From Kalymmatonema hyalinum WJT4-NPBG1 (lineage in GTDB: Bacteria > Cyanobacteriota > Cyanobacteriia > Cyanobacteriales > Nostocaceae): a stretch of DNA of 64,000 nucleotides. The notes under the pieces were generated by a model that was not told the DNA's origin, made no database searches, and worked only from the letters and a program-made list of their open reading frames with translations. Positions 46,637 through 56,343 of this stretch are shown one piece after another. The position numbers and the translations under genes were made by a program. The stretch is taken from NCBI GenBank assembly GCA_019359075.1, contig JAHHIB010000033.1, positions 1 through 64,000 on the forward strand, in the 5' to 3' direction. Position 1 is the stretch's first letter, and every line of letters starts with the position of its first letter.

Positions 46637-47320
46637 CTATTCCACCAAGCCATGCTTAATCGCAAACCGGACTAATTCTGCTCGGTTATTGGTTTCTGTT
46701 TTTCTCAACAAACTGCTAACATACTTTTCGACAGTCCGAGGACTGAGGTGCAACTGCTGACCCATTTCAGCATTAGAAAGACCATGAGTTAAAAGTTCTA
46801 AGACTTCCTGTTCTCTTGAGGTCAAGTCAGAGAACATCTGGGATTTTTGAATATCAATTAACTGCGAGTGATGGGCATCCAACGATTTTGTTGGGGCGGG
46901 AGTCCCCCAATTTTCTTGATGAGAAAAACCGTACTGTGATTGAATAATTTGTGCTCGCTCTAAAAGATTGCGAATTGCCGCTGCTAACTCTTCCAGTTCA
47001 AAAGGCTTGGGCAAGTACAAATCGCATCCTGACTGGTAGCCTAGGATTCTTTCCTGGGTTTTAGTTCGCGCTGTTAGCAATATAACAGGCAACAAACGGA
47101 ACCCAGGCTGTTGACGTACCCGCCGTACTAATTCATATCCGTTCATTCGTGGCATGACAATATCAGTGACCATCAAATCAGGATGGTACTCCTCCACCAT
47201 CGCCAAGGCCTCTTGTCCGTCATCAGCTGTGATTACTGAATAGCCAGAGAGCTCAAGATAATCGCTGATAGACAGACGAGTGCCCAGGTCGTCATCCACT
47301 ACAAGGATCGTCAAGGGCAT
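46637..47320 (-). CDS. LuxR-type response regulator
   Basis: A 227-residue regulator: receiver (D10/D11 pocket, phosphoacceptor D53 in LMVTDIVMPRMNG, Lys in LPKPF), a linker rich in Gln/Ser, and a C-terminal LuxR helix-turn-helix with LTSREQEVLELL and SPRTVEKYVSSLLRK. It is a DNA-binding transcription factor. The ATG at 47320 is chosen because the receiver begins there; the frame is open to 47371. No kinase is adjacent, so its partner is unknown. Confidence 0.9.
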   Translation of the reverse strand: MPLTILVVDDDLGTRLSISDYLELSGYSVITADDGQEALAMVEEYHPDLMVTDIVMPRMNGYELVRRVRQQPGFRLLPVILLTARTKTQERILGYQSGCDLYLPKPFELEELAAAIRNLLERAQIIQSQYGFSHQENWGTPAPTKSLDAHHSQLIDIQKSQMFSDLTSREQEVLELLTHGLSNAEMGQQLHLSPRTVEKYVSSLLRKTETNNRAELVRFAIKHGLVE

Positions 47321-48985
47321 GGACAGTACACCCCTAGCATTTTTGACTAAGAAGTTTGCTTCTGTAAGCACTGTAGGTAAACACAGGTAAGAATAGTACT
47401 CTTATGTTTCATACTATGACAGGATTACCAGATGATAACTCCACTAATAGTTGATTTATAAAGTCAATCTTAAATCCCTATTTAAGGTTAACAATGTTAA
47501 ACTTACTATCAACCGACTACACTGGACGTTACATTAAGCTGTATAAAGAGTTACAATTCTCCATGAGAGTAGCGTTGAATAGAATGTGAGTTGAAAAAAA
47601 TCTAGTACCTCATGGTGGAAATAATCCGACCATTAAAAAGCCACAAAAAGCTAATGTTGTTAGCATTTGCGTCTTTAGGATACCTGCCTTCTTGTACTAG
47701 ATATATAGCTTGGGAAAATCAAAGATTTGACCAATCAGAAACGATAAAAATCTATTTCTTGCGGCTTTGAATGTTGTACCTAAGGGGTAGTTCACTCTTA
47801 TGGGAGTTTTTTCCTTGGCTTGCAAACTAACTATAACTAATATCTCTCTACAACTCCCTTGTTTACTACCGTCTATAGTCATATTTTGTATTTTTCCAGC
47901 AACCGTGTTCAACTTTATCTACTTAAGAGACTTTTGATATCTTTGTGTATGCTTGGGCATAGGGTAAAGCCATAAAAGCTTTATGTCTCGTATGTGATCA
48001 CCGTTGTGTGATCAACACTCACCTTAGTTTTACCACACCATAACCCTTGCCATCAAAATCCATCGATAGACAACGCTACTTGATCTGATTAGAGTATCCC
48101 TTAACAAATACGAACTCAACACATTGGCTGCTGCACCCGTTGCAGATGTAGTTGCCTCTACCTCTGTGATTGCTGTTCTTACTTGTCATTGGTAGATTTA
48201 CGTCCAATAAGGCTTGACTACATTACGCATAGCGCAATTTTTATTTAATAGGTAGCCCCTAAGAATAAACTGCTTTCGCCACCTTAAATAAAGTGTAGCG
48301 TTACTATACGGATTTTACCCAATGCCCGCGATCGCTTTGCCAAGACCTAGAATAATAATACACAGAATTCATACTACTCATTGAAAATTTGGGTATCAAT
48401 CAATGCCAAGCTCTTCTTAAAAAAATGTCACACTTGGACGATGAAGCTGTACTAAAAGGTTTAAACTTTTTGATCGGAGCGTGTGATAGAGGTTACTTGG
48501 AAAAGTTACAACATGATTCTAGGGTGAAGTTTACTTAGTTTCATGAAGAAATCAAAGGTAACTAAGTATAAATACTCAGTTATTTTGTGAGAAGAAATTT
48601 GTGGTTGGCATCTCCCCATATTTAATGATAAGTGTGTTATCGTCTCACCAAAACGAGAAAAGAGTGATATCCTTTTTATGTTAAGTCAGACTGGAAAAAC
48701 TTTCATAGGTAAAACTTTTATACTGTAAGGCTTTGAGAGTATTTGTCAATTTGCCAAACGACAAAACTCTCCAGAAGCTGTAATCTATATAAATAAAGCA
48801 AGCGTTCTGAATTTTGCCTGCAACGAAAGTGACACGCAAATGGATAACAGCTTGGACTGACCGCATCTGGTAGCATTCATGAAACCCGCAAAGTGGGTCA
48901 CTTATGGGTAAAAGGCAGGCATTTGACCCACCACATCTATAATTGAATTTGATTTGTCGTTCAAAGCACACGTGGACAATAGATT
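47321..48985. other. 1.6-kb region with only decayed fragments
   Basis: No intact gene is recognised. Two - strand fragments (47697-47912 and within 48681-48971) share the heptapeptide VAGKIQN, encoded with five synonymous differences, suggesting relics of one protein family. A + strand piece ending at 48538 (about 60 open codons, with SHLDDEAVLKGLNFLIGACD) also looks once-coding but lacks a good start. A 52-codon frame at 47612 has a lipobox-like LPSC. The region has many stops in all frames and low GC. Confidence 0.45.
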
Positions 48986-49333
48986 ATGACAGGAAAAGGA
49001 CAGGGATTTGGTTTTGGCTTGGGAAAAATGAAAGAACTGGCTGAAGCCTTTAAAAAAGCACAGCAAGTTCAAGAAGGCGCAAAGCGACTCCAAGAAGAAT
49101 TGGAGCAAATGGAGATTCAAGGAGAGGCTGGCGGTGGTTTAGTTAAGGTCGTTGTTAGCGGTAACCAAGAACCCCGGCGGGTGGAAATTTCTCCTGATGC
49201 TTTAAACGAAGGAGCAGAAGTCCTTTCTGATCTCGTAACGGCAGCAATGAAAGACGCCTACAACAAGTCAACTGCAGCAATGCGCGAACGCATGGAAGAA
49301 TTGACCAGTGGGCTGGAGCTTCCAGGATTTTAG
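48986..49333 (+). CDS. YbaB/EbfC family nucleoid-associated protein
   Basis: A 115-residue protein with a Gly-rich start, a long coiled-coil helix (about 18-50, [20 protein letters not shown]), a beta hairpin with [18 protein letters not shown] and a final helix with [10 protein letters not shown]. This is the YbaB/EbfC family, a dimeric DNA-binding protein of the nucleoid. In bacteria it often follows dnaX and precedes recR; here it is followed by a phosphatase gene after 60-78 bases instead. Confidence 0.94.
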   Translation: MTGKGQGFGFGLGKMKELAEAFKKAQQVQEGAKRLQEELEQMEIQGEAGGGLVKVVVSGNQEPRRVEISPDALNEGAEVLSDLVTAAMKDAYNKSTAAMRERMEELTSGLELPGF

Positions 49334-49411
49334 TCAACACTCAAGAGTCAAAATTGCCTAGACTATGGGCTGTAGACTGTTGACTATAGACGAATGGGAA
49401 GCGCAATAGAT

Positions 49412-49897
49412 ATGCCTTATAAGCTGCTGTTTGTCTGCCTAGGGAACATCTGCCGCTCACCAGCGGCAGAAAACATTATGAACTATCTGATCGAGCAGGG
49501 TGAATTGAGCGAACGCATTGTCTGCGACTCTGCTGGAACATCCAGTTATCACATTGGTAGCCCACCTGACTCACGTATGAGTGCTGCAGCGTTTCAAAAA
49601 CTGCAAATAAAATTACGTGGTCAAGCACGCCAATTCCAAAAGTCTGACTTTGAGAACTTTGATTTGATTTTGGCGATGGATCGAGAAAATTATCAGGACA
49701 TCCTCTATCTTGATCCAACGGGAAAATATAACCACAAACTACACTTAATATGTGATTTCTGCTCTAGGCATAATCTCAAGGAAGTTCCAGACCCTTACTA
49801 TGGTGGGACAGAAGGATTTCATCTAGTTATTGACCTACTTATAGATGCTTGTGAAGGTCTGTTGAAACAGCTTAAGCGCCAGCAATCGGACTTTTAA
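49412..49897 (+). CDS. Low-molecular-weight protein tyrosine phosphatase
   Basis: A 161-residue phosphatase with the P-loop C9-LGNIC-R15 (CLGNICRSP) near the N-terminus and the general-acid Asp in DPYYGG near residue 126. Length and motifs are standard. It dephosphorylates phosphotyrosine, in bacteria often on polysaccharide-export kinases. The start at 49412 gives the usual family N-terminus (PYKLLFVCLG); an ATG six codons upstream at 49394 is also possible. It is likely co-transcribed with the YbaB gene. Confidence 0.92.
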   Translation: MPYKLLFVCLGNICRSPAAENIMNYLIEQGELSERIVCDSAGTSSYHIGSPPDSRMSAAAFQKLQIKLRGQARQFQKSDFENFDLILAMDRENYQDILYLDPTGKYNHKLHLICDFCSRHNLKEVPDPYYGGTEGFHLVIDLLIDACEGLLKQLKRQQSDF

Positions 49898-50099
49898 GAG
49901 CTAAGCCTGTCGGAGTTTTAAGTTGCATCGTCACTAATAGGCAAGACAGCCTATCCGGCAAGAACTTTGTTACGTGTCGCTTTGTAACTTCTAGGGGCGA
50001 CAGCTGATCAAAAATTTAGCTTTTAGCTGATAAAATTTTTGACAAGCGCCTGCAAAAGCTTGTAGTTGCATGGAAGGAGGCAATTTTTCTGTATAATCT

Positions 50100-50190
50100 A
50101 ATACGGTTCAGTTAAGCCTGAAACCCAGGAAAAGTAAGCATTATTGCCAAGCATACAAATTAACTGTGGTATATCTCAAGGATTTTTTAG
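50100..50190 (+). mobile_element. Solitary left end of the IS4-like element
   Basis: Begins AATACGGTTCAGTTAAGCCT and runs with about 85 percent identity by eye to the left 90 bases of the complete element at 54642 (shared AAAGTAAGCATTATT and ATTAACTGTGGTA). Past about 50190 the similarity stops. There is no right end nearby, so it is a fragment of an old copy or a deletion derivative. Confidence 0.75.
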
Positions 50191-50249
50191 TAATGACTTT
50201 GGAATTACCACTTGTATCAAGCCCAGCAAATCGTCCATAATAAAACTTA

Positions 50250-50312
50250 TATGTAGTAAGGACAAGAGTCCTTGTTCCCGTGGAAGAGGACTCTTGTCCT
50301 CACTACAAAGCT
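50250..50312. repeat. Palindromic interspersed repeat, copy 2
   Basis: Inverted repeat with GTAGTAAGGACAAGAGTCCT on the left and AGGACTCTTGTCCTCACTAC on the right, the same family as 37106-37162 with compensating changes in the stem (GACTTTAGTC versus GACAAGAGTC), which keeps the hairpin. Confidence 0.8.
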
Positions 50313-50581
50313 GACTTTTTACGCCATGTGGAAAAACCAACGCGAGACTTAACCCCCCAGCCCCTTCCCTTTTACGGAAGGGGGAAAATTTAAAGCTTCT
50401 CTCCTTGCAGGAGAGAGGAATGGAAGCGAGATTTTTCAGATCCCGTGAAAAGTAAGACTACAAACATGGGACTGTATGTCACTTTTTTTAACATTGCACC
50501 TAATTAAAAAACTAGGTGTCATATAGCTCATCCCATGTCAATCGTTGTTCAACGTATTCTACGTTACTAGAAAGGCTTCCA

Positions 50582-51193
50582 TCACTTACGGCAAACCAGA
50601 TCGATGAGTGCAGACATGCCGTTGTGTCCTACCCCTTCGGATAAAATGGCATCATGTTCCACAAGATGGAGAATTTCCATTTTTGCGAATGATTCTTGCA
50701 GCAACTGAGCTGTGTACATATTCTCCACAGATGCTGGGCCTCCGGTTTTAAATTCCAATTGTCTGGGTGTGTAACCTTGTAAGAGCAGTAAGCCTCCAGT
50801 TTTTAGAGCTGCCTTAACACGCTCGAAAATTAGCGTACGCAGATCAGGTCTAGCAAATTGGATAAATATTGCCACAATTGTGTCGAACCGCTCTACTCCC
50901 CAGTCCCAAGTAGCGAGATTAACGACCTCTGTTGTTATGGTTACACCTCGGCTAGCTGCCAAACGCTGCGCCTTTTCAAGGGCAATTGGTGAGATGTCCA
51001 CAGACAAAACATCAAGTCCCATTTCGGCAAGCCAGACCCCATTACGCCCCTCTCCATCTGCCAGGGCAAGCACCTTTTGCCCTGGTGTTAACCTATAACT
51101 CTGGGAGCGAAGGAATTCATTTGGTTGTTGACCAAAAAAATATTCATTCGTTGAGTACCTCTGGTTCCATCGCTCAAGCTCGTCACTATGCAT
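50582..51193 (-). CDS. Class I SAM-dependent methyltransferase
   Basis: A 203-residue soluble methyltransferase. Motif I reads VLALADGEGRNGVWLAEMG, an ADGEGRN form typical of a TehB-like/UbiE-related group, followed by the acidic SVDIS. Motif IV region is VAIFIQFARP and the post-core strand LLLLQGY. The substrate is not known; relatives include tellurite/thiol methyltransferases. I start at ATG 51193, where the family N-terminus begins; the frame opening at 51283 adds a hydrophobic stretch not expected in the family. Confidence 0.88.
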   Translation of the reverse strand: MHSDELERWNQRYSTNEYFFGQQPNEFLRSQSYRLTPGQKVLALADGEGRNGVWLAEMGLDVLSVDISPIALEKAQRLAASRGVTITTEVVNLATWDWGVERFDTIVAIFIQFARPDLRTLIFERVKAALKTGGLLLLQGYTPRQLEFKTGGPASVENMYTAQLLQESFAKMEILHLVEHDAILSEGVGHNGMSALIDLVCRK

Positions 51194-52025
51194 AAATTTA
51201 AAGGAAATTTTGTCACTACTATGAAAGCAAATCACTGCTGGTGTCAAAAGACAAAATGTCAAACTTAGCTTACGGTGCACCAAGCGTGCATCAAGTATTC
51301 TTCACTTGAAGGTAAGGCTAAAAGCTTTCAGCAAAGATAACAGTTTCTCTAGCTTTAGGCGAAGTAGTATCTGGCAAAATGGCAACAATTTGGATAAGGA
51401 AAAAGTATTGTGTCAATAAGTCATCTTTAGTTTGACGACTATAACAAGCCCGGCATTTTGCTGGTGCTTTTTTGTGTGATTACACATTTGGCATTTTGGC
51501 ATTTTAGAAACTTGAGCAATGAGTAAAGTAGTGCGATGAGAACAGAAGTTGCACATAGGCTGTGCAAAAAGTAACCCCTCGGCACGTCACCATGGGGGTT
51601 TTTATTTTTGGCGAAATACCGTATTTTACCTTAATCCACCATAATCACTCCGTTGGCCTATATCAGTCCGTTAATGTCCATCAACGTGTTCATGCTGTAT
51701 TCTGTCATCAGCGGTGAAACGGAGTGTGTTCCTGCATACTTCAATAGGATCGATCCAAGCCTTGTACGACAAATTTAAGGCATTGATAGGCGTTTCCCAG
51801 GCGGGTTTAGGTGGAGACACAACACGCCTCAATTCCTCTATTTGTGCTTGGAGGGGAGCGATCGCCGTCATCCTTGGAGGCGGTGCTAGGAATGCCAGGG
51901 CTAAGTAGCCTTACTAGAACTAGCTGCTGAGCAACTAGTTCTAAAGACAACTATAGTCATGAGGTAAGTGTGACTGAAAACAATGAGCAAATTTTTGACC
52001 GGATGCTGAGCGTGTAATCGTGTAC
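51194..52025. other. Intergenic region with small ORF and hairpins
   Basis: About 830 bases. A 66-codon frame on the - strand (51671-51871, MTAIAPLQAQIEELRRVV start) has protein-like composition but no recognised family and may be a gene fragment. Hairpins with a T-tract occur at 51548-51609. Otherwise nothing is apparent. Confidence 0.35.
51573..51609 (+). terminator. Intrinsic terminator-like hairpin
   Basis: AACCCC pairs with GGGGTT around a structured loop containing GGCACGTCACC, followed by a T-rich run (TTTTATTTTT). A second small hairpin, TTGCAC / GTGCAA, lies directly upstream at 51549-51567. No + strand gene ends nearby, so it might terminate an unannotated short RNA. Confidence 0.45.
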
Positions 52026-53267
52026 CTAAGCGATTGCTGTTAAACATACGCTCACCGTCGTACCTTCTGAAGCAGAAGACTGAATCAATAACTCCCCGCC
52101 ATGAGCCTCAACAATACGTTTGACAATCGCCAACCCCAGTCCTGTACCATTCGATTTAGTGGTGTAGAACGGCTCTGTCAGCCGGGGCAAAACCTCTGGT
52201 GGAATCGGCTCACCGCCATTGTGAATCCGAATCCAAACATGATTGGGATCTAGTTGATTATCGATTGCCAAGGTGACAGTCTCGCCCTCCATTATTGCCT
52301 CACAAGCATTCTGCAAAATATTAATAAATACCTGTTTGAGTTTATCTTTATCACCGCGTACAATCGCAGGCGTAGGCGCTCTTAAAAATTCAATGTACAC
52401 GGATGCTGAAGCCGTACTGCGTACATTCAGCATCTCCAAAATTAATTCGTTGATGTCTAGTTCCTTTAACTGTAATACTTGTGGCTTAGCATACAGCAAA
52501 ATCTCGCTTAAGAAGCGTTCCAAACGACTTGCTTCACTCAGAGCCAGTTCAAGACGCTCTTGGGCTGGCTCGGATAAGTCAACTCGCCTAAAGTAATTCA
52601 ACCCCATCATCATAGTCGTCAAGGGGTTGCGGATTTCATGTATGATTGTGGCGGCAAATTCACCAATTGCCGCTAGACGTTCCTGTTCCACCAGTTTGAC
52701 CTGAGCTGCTTCCAGTTCCTCACTTCTACGAGCTACTTCCGCCTCTAGGATTTGATTAAATTGCCGCTGTTGCTGGTAGAGATTGTAATTATCTATTGCT
52801 GTGGCAGCTCGTTCAGCAAACATTTCAGCAATACGGACTTCTTGTGCGGTAAATTTACGCCGTTTCTTATAAAAAGAACAGATTGTACCAATAACTTCAC
52901 CATGAGAAGGGCGTAAGGGTACGCCCAAATATGACCGATAACCTTCTGGCACCGTCCCATACTCACGAAAGCGTTGAGCATCCTTAACCACGATTGAACG
53001 ACCCGTTTGCACAACAGTGGCGGTGATCAGACTATGCAGTGAAACTACACGAGTGCGATCGTTGAGGTCAATACTGGTAGCCAACACCCTCGCTCCTAAT
53101 TCGTCCTGAAAAAAAGTAACCGCAGATAAATCTACCTGGAGCAGTTGGCTGACTGCACAGGCAATTTCTTTTAAATAGCTGCTTAGCTCGCCAGTTCGGT
53201 AGCTAAGTGAAGATAAAATTTCCAGTGTGCGTCGCTCTCGCTGCCAAGCCCACCATCTCCAAAACAT
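52026..53267 (-). CDS. GAF-domain sensor histidine kinase
   Basis: A 413-residue soluble kinase: GAF domain at about 22-165 (with SYLGVPLRPS and IGTICSFY), a coiled coil to about 200, HisKA with H210 in IIHEIRNPLTTM, and HATPase with N box FINILQNACEAI, G1-like IHNGGEPIPPE and G2 GTGLGLAIVKR. The HEIRNP form resembles NtrB-type kinases. The G1 box has Asn-Gly-Gly where Asp-x-Gly is usual, which is common in this subgroup. AGGAG six bases before the ATG supports the start. No response regulator is adjacent. Confidence 0.92.
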   Translation of the reverse strand: MFWRWWAWQRERRTLEILSSLSYRTGELSSYLKEIACAVSQLLQVDLSAVTFFQDELGARVLATSIDLNDRTRVVSLHSLITATVVQTGRSIVVKDAQRFREYGTVPEGYRSYLGVPLRPSHGEVIGTICSFYKKRRKFTAQEVRIAEMFAERAATAIDNYNLYQQQRQFNQILEAEVARRSEELEAAQVKLVEQERLAAIGEFAATIIHEIRNPLTTMMMGLNYFRRVDLSEPAQERLELALSEASRLERFLSEILLYAKPQVLQLKELDINELILEMLNVRSTASASVYIEFLRAPTPAIVRGDKDKLKQVFINILQNACEAIMEGETVTLAIDNQLDPNHVWIRIHNGGEPIPPEVLPRLTEPFYTTKSNGTGLGLAIVKRIVEAHGGELLIQSSASEGTTVSVCLTAIA

Positions 53268-54005
53268 GGTATTCTCCTTTCATCTGTCAGATTTGATACT
53301 TGCTGAACGCCATTAACAAGCAATAAATGAACTGATTGAAAACACTGAAATATCCACCGCAAGGAGGGACGATTGCTTACCGTGAAAAGCCAGGATTGTC
53401 AATCTTGACCATTTTAGAATCCATTTCCCCACTCACTTGCAGGAGAATGCCAAACTCCCGGTCTATGTGATATTTTTTTCGTAACACGTGACCCCAGCCT
53501 TTGAGCGATTAAGTACATTTTGCCCTTTCTCAATCACTGTAAGGTTTTTGGATTTCGCACCGGGAACTAGTCTAAACTCCAGTTACACTAAAATATAAAA
53601 TTTTATACATTTTTTACTGAAAAATTAGAATTAGCTGAGAAAGTCATAACAGATCTCTAGACAAAATATAAGGTTCTTAGATGGAAAAGCTTAGATACTC
53701 ATAATCTGTAGACGAATTCTTCAAGCAACAATCAATTTAAAGTTCAAGCCAAAAGTTTCACCGCTCATTATGGATGGTGGACTGGTTTGGAACTATAGCA
53801 ATGGACACGAAGCTTAAGACAACAATCAATTCACAATGTACGCGCTTTGAAGGCGTCTATCGCCGACTTGTCCTAACGGCTTTGGCGACTGCTATATCAG
53901 CAACAGTAGGTAAAGGATGAAAAATTAGCTTTTACCCCTCATTTACAACTAACAACTATTAACTAGTGACTGTTCTCGCTCCTCACTAGTCACAAGAAAG
54001 CAATT
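53268..54005. other. Intergenic region with a possible 39-codon ORF
   Basis: About 740 bases, AT-rich in the middle. A short frame at 53801-53920 encodes 39 residues ending in a hydrophobic stretch (LVLTALATAISATVG) but has no clear ribosome binding site or family. The sequence AACAATCAAT occurs twice (about 53728 and 53821). No terminator or RNA is clear. Confidence 0.35.
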
Positions 54006-54608
54006 ATGACAAACACCCCTTTGTTTATTCCTGTCATTTTGGGTACTACCCGTCAAGGTCGTCAAAGCGAATATGTTGCCAAATTTATTGTGGAGCAGAT
54101 TGCAATACGAGATGATGTGGAGACGGAACTAATTGATATTCGCAACATTCCAATTACTACCAAGGACGCAGGTGAATCTATTAAAGACTCTCTGTTCTCC
54201 GCCACCGTTGAGCGGGCAGATGGATTAATCATCGTTGCACCAGAGTACAACCACGGTTATCCGGGTTTGCTCAAACACGTACTTGACACGTGCCTCAAAG
54301 AATACATTCACAAAGCCGTTGGACTTTGCGGTGTTTCGGCAGGACCCTTTGGTGGTACGCGGGTGATCCAAAACCTTTTGCCTGTGATGCGTGAGTTGGG
54401 GCTCATAACCATTTTCTATGACCTCAACTTTGGCAACGTCCAGCACTTATTTGATGAGCACGGCAATTTGATTGACAAACAAACCTACCTTCGCCGCTTG
54501 GAACAGTTCATGAACGAATTGGTTTGGATGTCAACGGTACTCAGGTATGGGCGGCGAGAAGTTAGCCTGGAGAAGAAAGGCAGCACCCAAGTTAACGATA
54601 CAAAGTAG
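54006..54608 (+). CDS. NADPH-dependent FMN reductase family protein
   Basis: A 200-residue flavodoxin-like protein: VILGTTRQGRQSEYVAKFI binds the FMN phosphate, and the APEYNHGYPG loop is the family signature. It likely reduces FMN or quinones with NAD(P)H in the cytoplasm. The last four codons and the stop (NDTK, TAG) lie in sequence derived from an old IS4-like element (from 54594), so the original C-terminus has been replaced. The catalytic core is complete. An AGAAAG precedes the ATG. Confidence 0.92.
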   Translation: MTNTPLFIPVILGTTRQGRQSEYVAKFIVEQIAIRDDVETELIDIRNIPITTKDAGESIKDSLFSATVERADGLIIVAPEYNHGYPGLLKHVLDTCLKEYIHKAVGLCGVSAGPFGGTRVIQNLLPVMRELGLITIFYDLNFGNVQHLFDEHGNLIDKQTYLRRLEQFMNELVWMSTVLRYGRREVSLEKKGSTQVNDTK

Positions 54609-54641
54609 CGATTTAGTGAAAGCGATTGAGAGAGCTATACC

Positions 54642-56152
54642 AATACGGTTCAGTTAAGCCTCAAAGTCAGGTAAAGTAAGCATTATTTCCAAACATGAAA
54701 ATTAACTGTGGTACATCTCAAGGATTTCTCATTGTTGTGTCCAACGATACAAAGTAGCGATTTACTGAAAGCGATTGAGACAGCTATACCTGCGACGGCA
54801 ATTGAGGAGGCGATCGCTAGTACACAAGCTGATGAGGAACGAAGGCGAGTGCGCGAAGGCGCACGCTGCGCGAACGCTACCAGCACAATTGGTAATAAGT
54901 CTTGTAATTGCAATGAGTCTATGGTCAAAAGACTCGATGCGAGATGTACTTAAGAACTTGATTGATGGTCTAAGTGAGGCATGGGTGAAGGTTGGTAAAT
55001 ATTGGCGAGTACCTTGTAAGTCAGCCATTACACAAGCCCGACAGCGATTAGGTGCAAGGGTAATGAGCCAATTATTTCACCAGTTAGTACGACCAATGGC
55101 GACACAGGAGACATTAGGAGCGTTTCTGAATGGACTAAGAATTGTAGTCATTGATGGCACCTGTTTCGATATCGCAGACAGCGATGAAAATGCGAGAGTT
55201 TTTGGTCGTCCTGGCAGTCGTCCTGGCACAGTAGCAGCTTTTCCAAAAGTCAGATTAGTGATTTTAATTGAAGCAGGTACACACTTAATTTTTGATGCTT
55301 TGATGTGCCCATATCGTATGGGAGAGCGTGTACGAGCGTTAAAGTTGTTACGCTCAGCCACCGCAGGAATGTTATTGATGTGGGATAGGGGCTTGCATTC
55401 TTATGCAATGGTACAAGCAACAGTTTCTCAAGGGTGTGATTATTTAGGGAGAATACCTGCCAATGTTAAGTTCCTGGCGGAACAATCTCTCCAAGATGGC
55501 TCCTATCTGTCTAGGATTTACCCATCAGGAAAGCTCCGAAAAAAGGGTTCTCAGCCAATACTAGTACGAGTGATTGAGTATACTATTGAGCATCCAGAAA
55601 ACCCAACTGAACAACTCACATATCGCTTGATTACTAGCTTATTAGATATTGAAAAATTTCCGGCAGAGTTGTTAGCTAGAGAATATCATCAGCGTTGGGA
55701 AGTAGAAAATACTATTGATGAATTGAAAATACACCTTTTAGGACGAAAGACTCACGTTCGTTCCCAAAAACCACGCGAAGTAGTGCAGGAAATATACGGC
55801 TGGTTGTTGGGACATTGGTCAGTAAGGGTATTAATGTTTCAAGCCGCAACTACTGCTGGGGTTCCACCATTACGTCTGAGTTTTACAGGAACATTACGGG
55901 TCATCCGTCGTGCTATTCCTAAGTTTCAACACTTACAGCCAGAAGAATTCCCCCTTTTTTCGATTGGTTAACCGTAGAGATTTTGGATACGTTGTTACCC
56001 GAACGAGTTCACCGTACTAACCCCAGAGTTGTGAAAAAAGCTGTATCAAAGTTTCGTTCTAAAAAGCTAAAACACAGAGGTACTCGACAACGAGCCGAAG
56101 CTCCTAAATTTCATATCACTAGTCAGCTTTTTAGCCTTAACTGAACCGTATT
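54642..56152 (+). mobile_element. Complete IS4-like insertion sequence with TSD
   Basis: A 1511-bp element with terminal inverted repeats of about 18 bp (AATACGGTTCAGTTAAGC at the left; its complement with one change at the right, 56135-56152). It is flanked by 12-bp direct repeats GAGAGCTATACC at 54630-54641 and 56153-56164, the target duplication. Size, DDE transposase and 12-bp duplication fit the IS4 superfamily. It landed within an older copy of the same family. Confidence 0.88.
54708..56144 (+). pseudogene. IS4-like transposase, two frameshifts
   Basis: The N-terminal part (SSDLLKAIETAIPATAIEEA) is in one frame from about 54708. At about 54843-54876 a GC-rich palindromic repeat (GTGCGCGAAGGCGCAC) shifts the frame; the central DDE part then continues in a second frame (VVIDGTCFD, LMWDRGLHSY, and RWEVENTIDELK with the Y/W-x-x-E region) to TAA 55971. 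At the CCCCCTTTTTT run (55948-55959) the frame returns to the first and continues FDWLTVEILDTLLPERVHR to TGA 56144. Unless frameshifting is programmed, no full transposase is made. DDE residues remain intact. Confidence 0.85.
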
Positions 56153-56208
56153 GAGAGCTATACCTGTGACGATAATTAGAACAGGGGATCTGCTGAAAGC
56201 AGCAACGC

Positions 56209-56256
56209 TAAGCCCAAGGGCAGGCTCCGCCAACGCGGAGCCTGCCCTTGGGCTTA
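56209..56256. repeat. 22-bp-stem palindrome inserted in the old IS copy
   Basis: TAAGCCCAAGGGCAGGCTCC plus GC, a CAAC loop, then the exact complement. The stem is perfect over 22 bp and GC-rich. It interrupts the old transposase sequence, since the flanking pieces match the young copy but this does not. Confidence 0.85.
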
Positions 56257-56343
56257 CGCTATCGCCAGCACACACAAGCTGATGAGGAACGCTCATGGGT
56301 TGTTACCAGCTCAATTAGTTGTAAGTCTTGTAATTGCTTTGAC

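Larger units (their letters stand above)
49898..50581. other. Intergenic region with several repeat families
   Basis: About 680 bases holding the solitary IS end (50100-50190), a palindromic repeat (50250-50312) and at 50345-50440 a further composite with CCCTTCCC/GGAAGGGGG and CTCTCC/GGAGAGAGG hairpins. A 15-codon frame at 50194 follows the IS end. No gene is seen. Confidence 0.5.

Noticed and set aside
54775-55971. Treating the 398-codon frame as a complete transposase
   Set aside because: Its first 35 codons are out-of-frame with the family N-terminus and its end lacks the last 55 family residues, which continue in another frame.
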